Shown: piece by piece, positions 1 to 7,285 of the stretch | Layout of the letters: every line of letters begins with the position of its first letter | How positions within the stretch are numbered: position 1 is the stretch's first letter | Assembly: GCA_039819095.1 (NCBI GenBank) | Contig: JBCBSP010000007.1 | Span: forward strand, 124,001-188,000 | Direction: 5' to 3' | From: JBCBSP01 sp039819095 | Lineage (GTDB): Bacteria > Pseudomonadota > Alphaproteobacteria > Caulobacterales > Maricaulaceae | DNA length: 64,000 nt | The notes under the pieces: generated by a model | The model's input: the letters and a program-made list of their open reading frames with translations, nothing else | The model's database searches: none | Told to the model about the DNA's origin: nothing | Made by a program: the position numbers and the translations under genes

Positions 1-86
1 CTTTTGTAATCGCCAGCGGCCATAGCGCCGGTGGAGGCGGCGGCGGCCAGCATGGCGGCGGTGAGAAGACGCATCATCGTTTTCAT
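1..86 (-). CDS. petC: Cytochrome c1, N-terminal fragment (window edge)
   Basis: Only the first 28 codons lie in the window. The ATG is at 86 and the frame reads MKTMMRLL followed by an Ala-rich hydrophobic stretch ending in AMAAGDYK, a typical Sec signal peptide. It lies 13 bases downstream of the petB stop, on the same strand, in the third place of the petA-petB-petC order of alphaproteobacterial fbc operons. The heme-binding part is outside the window, so the identity rests on position and signal peptide only. Confidence 0.7.
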   Translation of the reverse strand, partial: MKTMMRLLTAAMLAAAASTGAMAAGDYK

Positions 87-99
87 CGATCCAGGTCTC

Positions 100-1401
100 C
101 TATTCGGCCGGAGCCGGTTGCGCCGCGCCTGCGCCGGACGGCTTCGATGCGGACGCGCCCAGCACCGATTCCTCAATTGAGGCCGGTCGTTCCTTCGGCG
201 TCTCGATCAATCCGAGCACAGGCAGGATCACGAGGAAGTAGGCGAAATAGTAGATGGTCAGGACACGGCCCATGAGCAGGAAGTCCACGCCCAGAGCTCC
301 AAGACCCGGAACCTTGGAGTCAGGCAGCTCCGCGCCGGCCCAGCCGAGCCCCAGACACGCCACTACGAAGAAGGCGAAGAACCAGCGCGCCAGCGGACGG
401 TAGCGCATGGAGCGCACCTTGGAGGTGTCCAGCCAAGGCAGGATGAACAACACCCCAATGGAGCCGAACATCAAGAGCACGCCGCCCAGCTTGTCGGGAA
501 CCGCGCGCAGGATCGCGTAGAAGGGCAAGAGATACCATTCAGGCACGATCAGCGCCGGCGTCACCAGCGGGTCAGCCTCGATATAGTTGTCCGCATGACC
601 CAGCGCGTCGGGCCAGTAGAAGACGAAGAAGGCGAAAATCAAGAAGAAGACCACCATCGCGAAGCCGTCTTTCACCGTGTAGTACGGGTGGAAAGGCAGC
701 GTATCGCGGCTCGTCTTCACGCTGATGCCGGTCGGGTTGTTATTGCCAGGCACGTGCAGTGCCCAGATATGCAGGCCGACGACGCCCGCGATCAGGAACG
801 GGATCAGATAGTGCAGTGAGAAGAAGCGGTTCAGCGTCGCATTGCCGACCGAGAACCCACCCCACAGCCACTCGGTGACCGGCCCGCCAATGATCGGCAG
901 AGCGCCGAACAAATTGGTGATCACCATCGCGCCCCAGAAGGACATCTGGCCCCACGGCAGCACATAGCCGAGGAAGGCGGCGGCCATCATCAACAGGTAG
1001 ATGACCACGCCCAGAATCCACAACAGCTCCCGCGGCGCTTTGTAGGAGCCGTAATAGAGCCCGCGGAAAATGTGCATGTAGACCGCCAGAAAGAACATCG
1101 ACGCGCCCACCGCGTGGATATTCCTCAACAGCCAGCCAAAGTTCACATCCCGGTCGATCCGCTCAACGCTGGCGAAGGCCATATCGACATGCGGCACATA
1201 GTGCATGGCCAGCACGATCCCGGTGAGGATCTGGACCATCAGGCACACGGTCAGAATGCCGCCGAACGTGTACCAGTAATTCAGATTCCTCGGGGTCGGG
1301 AAATCGACAAAGGAGTCCCAGCCCAGCCGCACGATCGGAAGCCGCTCGTCCAGCCATTTGGTGAAGCCGGTTTTCGGCTCGTAAGTGCTCGGTCCGCTCA
1401 T
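100..1401 (-). CDS. petB: Cytochrome b subunit of the bc1 complex
   Basis: The 433-residue integral membrane core of ubiquinol:cytochrome c oxidoreductase. It carries the two b hemes and both quinone sites. The sequence has the family's run of hydrophobic helices, the N-terminal half with the GQMSFWGA segment, and the Qo-site PEWY motif (VPEWYLLPFYA). I place the start at the ATG at 1401 (MSGPSTYEPK), 11 bases after the Rieske stop; the open frame continues upstream but that part overlaps petA and is not cytochrome b-like. The C-terminus has an Ala/Pro-rich tail of about 30 residues that is probably not structural. It is co-transcribed with petA and petC. Confidence 0.96.
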   Translation of the reverse strand: MSGPSTYEPKTGFTKWLDERLPIVRLGWDSFVDFPTPRNLNYWYTFGGILTVCLMVQILTGIVLAMHYVPHVDMAFASVERIDRDVNFGWLLRNIHAVGASMFFLAVYMHIFRGLYYGSYKAPRELLWILGVVIYLLMMAAAFLGYVLPWGQMSFWGAMVITNLFGALPIIGGPVTEWLWGGFSVGNATLNRFFSLHYLIPFLIAGVVGLHIWALHVPGNNNPTGISVKTSRDTLPFHPYYTVKDGFAMVVFFLIFAFFVFYWPDALGHADNYIEADPLVTPALIVPEWYLLPFYAILRAVPDKLGGVLLMFGSIGVLFILPWLDTSKVRSMRYRPLARWFFAFFVVACLGLGWAGAELPDSKVPGLGALGVDFLLMGRVLTIYYFAYFLVILPVLGLIETPKERPASIEESVLGASASKPSGAGAAQPAPAE

Positions 1402-1412
1402 GATCGCTTTCC

Positions 1413-2036
1413 TTAGCCCAGACGCAGGGTGGTGTTCGACACGAAGGTCATCTGCGGCACGCCGAGATTCTCCGGGGCCGGTCCGCGGCGAATGCGCCCG
1501 GACGTGTCGTAGTGAGAGCCATGGCACGGACAGAACCAGGCGCCGTAATCGCCCGCGCCCTCGGTCGGCACGCAGCCCAGATGGGTGCAGTTGGCGCTGG
1601 TCACCAGGATGGAGGCGCGGAACGCCTCGTCCAGTTCCACGCCTTCAGCCATTGCAGCGGTGAGCGCGGAACGGTTCTCATCGGTGGCCGGCGAACCGTC
1701 GGCGATGTTCACATTGCGCGCATCCCCGTCCGGCAGGGCGTCGACCGCAACCTCGCGAGCCTCTTCGATTTCCGCCCCGGTGCGCCGGCGCACAAAGTGC
1801 GGGCGCTCGCGGAACATGACCGTCATCTCCGAGCCTTCCAGCATGTCGCCGACATTCACCTCGGTGCTGGCGAGCGCCAGGGTGTCGGCGGCCGGGTTCA
1901 TCTGGTCGACAAAGGGCCATAAGACCATGGCGCCGCCGGCTGCGGTCGCGCCGATGGCGGCGATATGGATGAAATCACGGCGGGACGGCTCCTGGCCGTG
2001 CTCCTCACCGGACTGGGCGGTGTTCACGTCACTCAC
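1413..2036 (-). CDS. petA: Rieske iron-sulfur protein of the bc1 complex
   Basis: A 207-residue ubiquinol-cytochrome c reductase iron-sulfur subunit. A twin-arginine motif SRRDFI (residues 18-23) precedes the single membrane anchor, as expected for Tat-inserted Rieske proteins. The [2Fe-2S] ligands are in CTHLGC (C150, H152, C155) and CPCH (C169, C171, H172); C155 and C171 would form the disulfide and C150, H152, C169 and H172 bind the cluster. The start is a GTG at 2036: the ATG at 2041 is out of frame and runs into a stop. This is the first gene of the bc1 operon, divergent from trmL. Confidence 0.95.
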   Translation of the reverse strand: MSDVNTAQSGEEHGQEPSRRDFIHIAAIGATAAGGAMVLWPFVDQMNPAADTLALASTEVNVGDMLEGSEMTVMFRERPHFVRRRTGAEIEEAREVAVDALPDGDARNVNIADGSPATDENRSALTAAMAEGVELDEAFRASILVTSANCTHLGCVPTEGAGDYGAWFCPCHGSHYDTSGRIRRGPAPENLGVPQMTFVSNTTLRLG

Positions 2037-2201
2037 AACATGACCTCTCGCAACAAACTCCCAAAGGGGCGCGTAAGCGAATTCGCATTGCGCTGGCGCA
2101 GGATGGACCTTAATCGCCCCATTAGAGCTCTTAAGATAGTCCCAGCAGCACTAGGGACATGCGACCTGCCGCCGCACAAGGCGCGCAGGACGCACCAAGG
2201 T

Positions 2202-2651
2202 ATGGCGCGGATTAGAATGCGGCTGGCTTTTTTTCAACCGGATATTCCGCAGAATGTCGGTTCCGGCATGCGACTTTCGGCCTGTTTCGGCTGCGGGATG
2301 GACATAATCGAGCCCTGCGCCTTCCCCTTGACCGACAAGGGCGTGCGTCGCGCGGCGATGGATTATGGCGGGGGAACCGACATCATCCGCTGGCCCAGCT
2401 TTGAAGACTGGGCCGCAGCGCCTGGCCGCATCATCCTGATGACCACGAGGGCCGCCCAGCCGCTCTGGACCCACCGATTCGCCCCCGACGACCGCATTCT
2501 GATGGGATCGGAGAGCGCCGGCGTTCCCGACCCCGTCCACGCCCGCGCCGACGCCCGCATCCTCATCCCCCTCGCGCCCGGCGCACGTTCGCTGAATGTG
2601 GTGACGGCAGCCGCGATCGCGCTGGGCGAAGCGGCGCGGCAGACGCTTTAG
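2202..2651 (+). CDS. trmL: tRNA (cytidine/uridine-2'-O-)-methyltransferase TrmL
   Basis: A SPOUT-class methyltransferase of about 149 residues that methylates the ribose of nucleotide 34 in tRNA-Leu isoacceptors. Family motifs are clear: FFQPDIPQNVG at the N-terminus, IIEPCAFPL, the knot-region segment ILMGSESAGVP, and RSLNVVTAAAIALGEA at the C-terminus. Two in-frame ATGs are possible, at 2202 and 2217. The family normally begins at the second (MRLAFFQP), and the nearby AAGG is 16 bases upstream of it and directly next to the first, so the start is uncertain by five codons. Its stop overlaps the stop of the convergent aldo/keto reductase. Confidence 0.9.
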   Translation: MARIRMRLAFFQPDIPQNVGSGMRLSACFGCGMDIIEPCAFPLTDKGVRRAAMDYGGGTDIIRWPSFEDWAAAPGRIILMTTRAAQPLWTHRFAPDDRILMGSESAGVPDPVHARADARILIPLAPGARSLNVVTAAAIALGEAARQTL

Positions 2652-3442
2652 GGGTCCTTGCCGTCGGCCCACGCGGCCACGTTCTCTTCAAGATGCATGA
2701 TTGAGGTGGTTCCAGGGATCACCACAATGTTTTCAGACCGGTTCAGAAGCCAGGTCAGTCCCTCGCGCGGGTTGAGCTTTGCACCCGGCTGCATCGGATT
2801 GGCGCCGAGGGGACCGTAGGGAATGTACGCAATGCTACGCTCGGCGGTTATTTCGATGAGCGCTTCGTCATCCCGCTCAACCATGTTGTAGCGATTCTGC
2901 ACCGACGCGATCGGCGCGACCCCCAGGGCGCGATCGAGATCGCTACGGGTCACGTTCGACAGACCGATATGTCCCACGCGCCCATCGGCTTGGGCCTCGG
3001 CAATCGCAGCGACCGATATCTCGATCGGCGTCGCCGGGTCTACGCGGTGCAGCTGGAACAGATCAATGCGGTCTCGGCGCAGATTGATCAGCGCCCGGTC
3101 GATCTGGCGCAGCAACGTATCGCGTGACCCGTCGATGACGATCCGGCCCGGTTCCGGCTTGTCGACACCGCCCTTGGTGGCGAGCACGACGTTGCGACCT
3201 TCAAGCGCCTCACCAACCAGCCGGTCGGCATGCTCTGGGCCATAAGCCCATGCACTATCGAAAAAATTGACACCAAGGCCCGCCGCGTGACGCAACAGGC
3301 GAACACCGTCATTCCAGTCCCCGTACGGGCCGAAGTTACCAGGTTGGCCTGTCAGCCGCATCGCCCCGTATCCGAGACGGGAAACTTCAAGCTCGCCTCC
3401 GATCCGGAAGCGGCGCGTATTCATGTTCGCTTGTGCTGTCAT
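2648..3442 (-). CDS. Aldo/keto reductase
   Basis: A 264-residue NADPH-dependent oxidoreductase with the TIM-barrel AKR signature. The catalytic tetrad is readable: Asp and Tyr in FFDSAWAYGP, Lys in LATKGG, His in FQLHRVD. The C-terminal VIPGTTS loop is the cofactor-binding segment. The frame is open to 3493, but the ATG at 3442 (MTAQANMNTRR) has a GGAG seven bases upstream and fits the family N-terminus better. It is divergent from the LysR gene at 3553, a common arrangement in which the regulator controls the reductase. The substrate cannot be told from sequence. Confidence 0.88.
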   Translation of the reverse strand: MTAQANMNTRRFRIGGELEVSRLGYGAMRLTGQPGNFGPYGDWNDGVRLLRHAAGLGVNFFDSAWAYGPEHADRLVGEALEGRNVVLATKGGVDKPEPGRIVIDGSRDTLLRQIDRALINLRRDRIDLFQLHRVDPATPIEISVAAIAEAQADGRVGHIGLSNVTRSDLDRALGVAPIASVQNRYNMVERDDEALIEITAERSIAYIPYGPLGANPMQPGAKLNPREGLTWLLNRSENIVVIPGTTSIMHLEENVAAWADGKDP

Positions 3443-3539
3443 TGAGGTCTCCATGATCTTCCCCGCCACCGATTGAGCGAGTTCACGAAGCATGACGTCT
3501 TCACCAAAATGTCGTAGCCGTGTGAGTTGCAGTTCTGTT

Positions 3540-3554
3540 ATACGATGATCGTAT
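3540..3554. promoter_or_regulatory. Palindrome at the LysR gene start, candidate operator
   Basis: ATACGAT-G-ATCGTAT is a perfect inverted repeat with 7-base arms around one central base. It lies in the divergent region between the aldo/keto reductase and the LysR gene, and its last two bases are the first two of the LysR start codon. LysR-type regulators often bind interrupted palindromes near their own promoters, so autoregulation is a reasonable inference. Confidence 0.4.
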
Positions 3555-4464
3555 GACTAAGGCTCAAGATCGACTCCTCCTGCTGGCGACCTTCATTCGG
3601 ATCGCAGAGCGTGGATCAATCAGCGCCGCGGCGCGCGATATCGGGGTGTCCCAGGCCGCGGCGAGTCGCCAGCTGGCGTCGCTTGAGCGCCTTCTGAGCA
3701 CTCAGCTGGTCCAACGCAGCACTCAGGCCCTCAGCCTGACTGAGGCGGGGGAACGCACGCTCATTGAAGCGCGCAGCCTCATCGAGAGTTGGGAGGCGCT
3801 GTGCGAACAGGCCAACGATCAGACCGAGGCGCTTGGCGGTGCGTTGAAAGTCGTGGCGCCGGTGGTCCTGGGACAGACCGCACTGGCGAGTGCGGCGGCG
3901 GACTTTCTGAAAATGAATGGCGATATCCGCCTCACATGGCTGCTCGATGATGGGCCTATCCGCTTTGCCGAAACCGGATGCGATCTCTGGATTCGGGCCG
4001 GGGAGCCGGACGATGACAGGCTCATCGTGCGCGAAATCGCCTTGATCGATCGTGTTGTCGTCGCTGCTCCATCATTGACGCCAAGCCCGCTGCCCGACCC
4101 GGCAACGCTTGGCGAACTCCCCTTCGCCGCCGTTCGGCCTTTCGAAGGCGAACAGCCTCTGCTTTATAATCCATCGGGCGACTTCATGCGCCTGTCTGTG
4201 AAGGTGAGCCTGTCCACAGACAACCTAATGGCGGCGCTGCAGACCGTTCGTGACGGCGCCGCATTCTGCATCGCTCCTTTCTGGCTGGTCGCCGACGAGC
4301 TGGCCTCGGGCGCGCTGGTCACACCGCTTCCTGACTGGGCCGCCCAACCGCTTACCCTGACCGCCAGCTTCCTGCCCGCCCGACGAACCACGCGCCGACT
4401 TCGCGCCCTGATCGACCATCTCAGCGCAAGCATCCTCAAACTGCCTGGGGTGGAACCGGTCTAA
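3553..4464 (+). CDS. LysR-family transcriptional regulator
   Basis: A 303-residue regulator with a winged helix-turn-helix at about residues 5-65 (recognition part ARDIGVSQAAASRQLASLERLL) and a LysR substrate-binding domain from about residue 90. The domain belongs to the CrgA-like group in which the effector half begins with LKVVAPVVLG. It is divergent from the aldo/keto reductase and is the likely regulator of that gene. A perfect palindrome overlaps its start codon. The effector is unknown. Confidence 0.9.
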   Translation: MTKAQDRLLLLATFIRIAERGSISAAARDIGVSQAAASRQLASLERLLSTQLVQRSTQALSLTEAGERTLIEARSLIESWEALCEQANDQTEALGGALKVVAPVVLGQTALASAAADFLKMNGDIRLTWLLDDGPIRFAETGCDLWIRAGEPDDDRLIVREIALIDRVVVAAPSLTPSPLPDPATLGELPFAAVRPFEGEQPLLYNPSGDFMRLSVKVSLSTDNLMAALQTVRDGAAFCIAPFWLVADELASGALVTPLPDWAAQPLTLTASFLPARRTTRRLRALIDHLSASILKLPGVEPV

Positions 4465-4466
4465 GC

Positions 4467-4982
4467 TTACCTCTGCTCCAACGCCGCCGCGCCCGCCGGC
4501 AGAATGACGGCGTTCGCCGTGGCGATCAGTTTCTCGTCCGTGTCTGAGAGGGCGTAGACCTTCACCTCGACAACGACCTGGCGCTTGCCGGCCTTGACCA
4601 CTTCGGCGCGGGCGGCGAATTCGTCACCGACGCCAGGGCGCAGGAAGTTCAATGAGAATTGCGCGGTGAGCACATCGCCCACCACCGTGGCGGCGGCATA
4701 GGCGGCGGCGTTGTCGGCGAGGAAGCCGACCAGCCCGCCATGCAGGAAGCCATGATGCTGGGTCATGTCCTCCGGGCGGAGGCGCATGCGCGTTTCAACA
4801 CGCCCGTCCTCAGCGGAGACCACCTCAAGCCCGGTCCAGCTGGTGAAGGGTTGAGCCTGCGCGATCGCGTTCAGAAGCTCCGCATTCACCACGATTTCCT
4901 CAGAGCCGGGCTGGCTGGATTTGGCCGCCTCAATCGCCCTCTGACGGGTCTGTTGGCGTGCGGTTTCATGTGAGTGGGACAT
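4467..4982 (-). CDS. PaaI-type hotdog-fold thioesterase
   Basis: A 171-residue acyl-CoA thioesterase-like protein. The hotdog domain starts near residue 35 and includes HHGFLHGGLVGFLADNAAAY, in which the HGG turn and the following helix with Asp match the PaaI/DUF4442 active site. The first 30 residues are hydrophilic and not conserved. An AGGAG lies nine bases before the ATG at 4982. Transcription starts from the divergent region shared with the TetR gene, where a 16-base TetR-type palindrome overlaps a TATA-rich -10-like stretch. It therefore probably belongs to the TetR regulon. The acyl substrate is unknown. Confidence 0.85.
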   Translation of the reverse strand: MSHSHETARQQTRQRAIEAAKSSQPGSEEIVVNAELLNAIAQAQPFTSWTGLEVVSAEDGRVETRMRLRPEDMTQHHGFLHGGLVGFLADNAAAYAAATVVGDVLTAQFSLNFLRPGVGDEFAARAEVVKAGKRQVVVEVKVYALSDTDEKLIATANAVILPAGAAALEQR

Positions 4983-4998
4983 AGGCTTTACTCCTGAT

Positions 4999-5014
4999 TA
5001 GACCGACCGGTCTA
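4999..5014. promoter_or_regulatory. TetR-type operator palindrome
   Basis: TAGACCGACCGGTCTA consists of TAGACC and GGTCTA arms around GACC. The TAGACCGGTCGGTCTA-like pattern is the classic operator of many TetR repressors of the AcuR/YxaF kind. It lies 17 bases upstream of the thioesterase start and 115 bases upstream of the TetR start, so one repressor could control both. Confidence 0.65.
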
Positions 5015-5128
5015 TATAGTGGTCACGAAACCGGCTAGGCTGCAAGCCATCAACGGCGAGCGTAAGGCGCGGCTATTGCCGGCGAAATGAGGACGGGACA
5101 TGAGCCAGCGAGCGATGAGGCCCACCCG

Positions 5129-5761
5129 ATGGCGCACATAGAGTCACCAATGCGCGAGCGCGACCGGCCCGGCACGCGTGAGCGACTGGTCAGGGCGGCC
5201 GCCCGGCTGTTTCAGGAGCGCGGCTATGGCGGCGTTGGTCTGTCTGAAATTCTCAGCCTGGCGGACGCTCCGAAGGGTTCGCTCTATCACCACTTTCCTG
5301 AAGGCAAGACCCAGCTTGCCCGCGCCGCGCTTGAGATGGCGGGAGACCGGCTGGAGGCGAGCCTGGCGCAGGCCCGCGAAGCCGGCGGCGATGCGGCAAA
5401 CATGGTGGAGGGTTTCGCCGGCTTGCTGGCGGGATGGCTGGAAGCCTCAAACTTCACCCAAGGCTGTCCGGTGGCGACCATCGCGCTGGAGCAAGCCGGT
5501 CAGCCTGGCGAGCTGACCGATACAGTCGCGGCGATCTTCAGGCGCTGGCGCGAAACGCTTCGCCTGTCATTGCTGGGCGATGGGATCGCGCAAGAGCGCG
5601 CCGACGCTCTGGCGAACCTCGCATTATCTGCGATCGAGGGCGCGTTGATCCTGGCGCGTGCGGAGCGCAATGGCGATCTGGTCCGCCGCGCCGCTGGAGA
5701 GATCGCCGCCCTCATCCGCACCGAACCGCGCGCGCAGGCCGCCCAGCCCGGGCTCAGCTGA
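5129..5761 (+). CDS. TetR-family transcriptional regulator (YxaF/LmrA-like)
   Basis: About 210 residues. The N-terminal helix-turn-helix includes RLVRAAARLFQERGYGG, LSEILSLADAPKGSLYHHFPEGK, typical of the YxaF/LmrA branch whose ligands are often aromatic or acyl compounds. The C-terminal ligand domain has the branch's CPVATIALE segment. The open frame begins at 5087, but GATGAGG nine bases before the ATG at 5129 favours that start. It is divergent from the thioesterase and a TAGACC palindrome lies between. The 3' end overlaps the convergent sulfotransferase gene by 8 bases. Confidence 0.88.
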   Translation: MAHIESPMRERDRPGTRERLVRAAARLFQERGYGGVGLSEILSLADAPKGSLYHHFPEGKTQLARAALEMAGDRLEASLAQAREAGGDAANMVEGFAGLLAGWLEASNFTQGCPVATIALEQAGQPGELTDTVAAIFRRWRETLRLSLLGDGIAQERADALANLALSAIEGALILARAERNGDLVRRAAGEIAALIRTEPRAQAAQPGLS

Positions 5762-7181
5762 GCCCGGCCCGCTCCAACGCTTCTGCGACAGGGACGAAGC
5801 GTTCGCCCGCTTGCTTGTGCAGTCCGGCCGGGTTCGCGTTGAGTACATCCTGACGCATCCAGGCCTCAGCCACCGAGGCGTCTGCCTCAACCCCGGAGAA
5901 AAAGGCGATGCGGCGGATCTCGTCTTCCAGATTCTCAAGCAGCGCTTCGTAGGAAACCCGCAGGACGCGATCCGGGAAAAGCTCGCTCCAGCGCCCGACG
6001 AGCCGACGATTGGCTGCAATCACCCGGGCGACGTCGTCCGGATGGTAGGTCCAGTGCCGCGCGCGGCGGAAGCGCCGCTTGTAACAGGCCCAGGCCAGAT
6101 CGGCCGGGTCGCGTTCGATGACGATGAAGCGCGCGGCCGGCAGTGAGAGGCTCGCAGCGCCGGCCGCCAGCTCATTGACCGAGGCCGGATCGATGACTCT
6201 TCTGGTGCGCCCGACGCGCTCTTCAACGAAGCGCAGATAGGTCCGACCAACCTCGGCAAGAACCCCCTCCCCGCGCTGACCGCGCATGGCGGCCTCAAGA
6301 TCTTCGCGCGTATGCGCGCCCAGCGGCGCGGCGGACATCCAGAATAGTGCGTTATTGCGCGGCAGGCGCGCGACATCCTCTCCGGCGGCCAGCACATCAG
6401 TCAGCCAGTCGGCGGCACAGCCGGGCGCGGCGATTACGAAGACGGGGCGGGCATCGAGCAGCCCGCTTTCCAGATGCTGATCAGCGAACCGATCATCATA
6501 GGTGCGCAGGACATGGTCCACGCCATTGGCGTGGGCTTCAATATTGAAACCGGCGCCGGACCGGTAAAACGCTGCGCCCTCAGCAATGCGGCGCGCCGCC
6601 AGATCGTACTCGCCCTGGTCTTCATAGGCCTTGGCGAGCGCATAGGAGAGAATGCCGCGCTCGACCGGGTCGGCGCTCTCGCCCAGCCCGATCCTCATCT
6701 GCTCCATCTCCACCAGCTCGCTATCGCTCGGCCTGAAGCGTCTGGACGCAGCCAGGCCTTCCCAGGCTGAACCGCTGCTGGCGTCGGCGTGCAGAGCCTG
6801 GCGATAACGATGCTCGGCTTCAGCCGTGCGGCCAAGATCCAGCAGAACCCGGCCGGCGCGCCGATTTAGCGAGGCGTCTTTGGGTGCGGCTGACAGAAGA
6901 CGCTCCAGGACGTTGAGCGCAGCCTCGTTCTCGCCCAGTGCCGAATGCGCCGCAGCGAGCCAGGTCCAGCTGTCCAGATGCGCCGGCGCTTCTTCGGTCA
7001 GCTTCAGCGCGGCGTTGCGTGCGGCGACCTCGTCGCCGGCCTCCAGCGCCAGCGCGGCCACTTCAGCCCATTCCAGACCCAGCTTGGCTTCAACGGCCAG
7101 CGCTTCTCGACATGCGCTGGACACTGCGAGCAGATTCTCGCTATCGCGCGCCTGGCGCAACCGCTCAATATGGTTGGTCAT
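5754..7181 (-). CDS. TPR-sulfotransferase family protein with degenerate PAPS loop
   Basis: A 475-residue protein. Residues 1-150 are TPR-like helical repeats (for example AGRVLLDLGRTAEAEHRYRQAL). Residues about 245-470 follow the sulfotransferase fold found in bacterial TPR-sulfotransferases: RPVFVIAAPG strand, FIVIERDPADLAWACYKRRF (the RDP segment contacts the 3'-phosphate), the HWTYHPDDVARVIAANRRLVGRW helix, and LRVSYEALLENLEDEIRRI. The usual 5'-phosphosulfate loop PRSGTT is replaced by PGCAADW (residues 253-259), so PAPS binding is doubtful. It may be a divergent or inactive sulfotransferase. It stands alone on the minus strand. Confidence 0.75.
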   Translation of the reverse strand: MTNHIERLRQARDSENLLAVSSACREALAVEAKLGLEWAEVAALALEAGDEVAARNAALKLTEEAPAHLDSWTWLAAAHSALGENEAALNVLERLLSAAPKDASLNRRAGRVLLDLGRTAEAEHRYRQALHADASSGSAWEGLAASRRFRPSDSELVEMEQMRIGLGESADPVERGILSYALAKAYEDQGEYDLAARRIAEGAAFYRSGAGFNIEAHANGVDHVLRTYDDRFADQHLESGLLDARPVFVIAAPGCAADWLTDVLAAGEDVARLPRNNALFWMSAAPLGAHTREDLEAAMRGQRGEGVLAEVGRTYLRFVEERVGRTRRVIDPASVNELAAGAASLSLPAARFIVIERDPADLAWACYKRRFRRARHWTYHPDDVARVIAANRRLVGRWSELFPDRVLRVSYEALLENLEDEIRRIAFFSGVEADASVAEAWMRQDVLNANPAGLHKQAGERFVPVAEALERAGLS

Positions 7182-7285
7182 GACTGCTAAACTCTCGCCC
7201 CGACTGGCATTCGGCGGCGGACCCTATCCAAGCCGCCGTGCAAACGGAAGCGCCCAAGGCGCCGATGTCCGCCTGCAGCGGAAGG

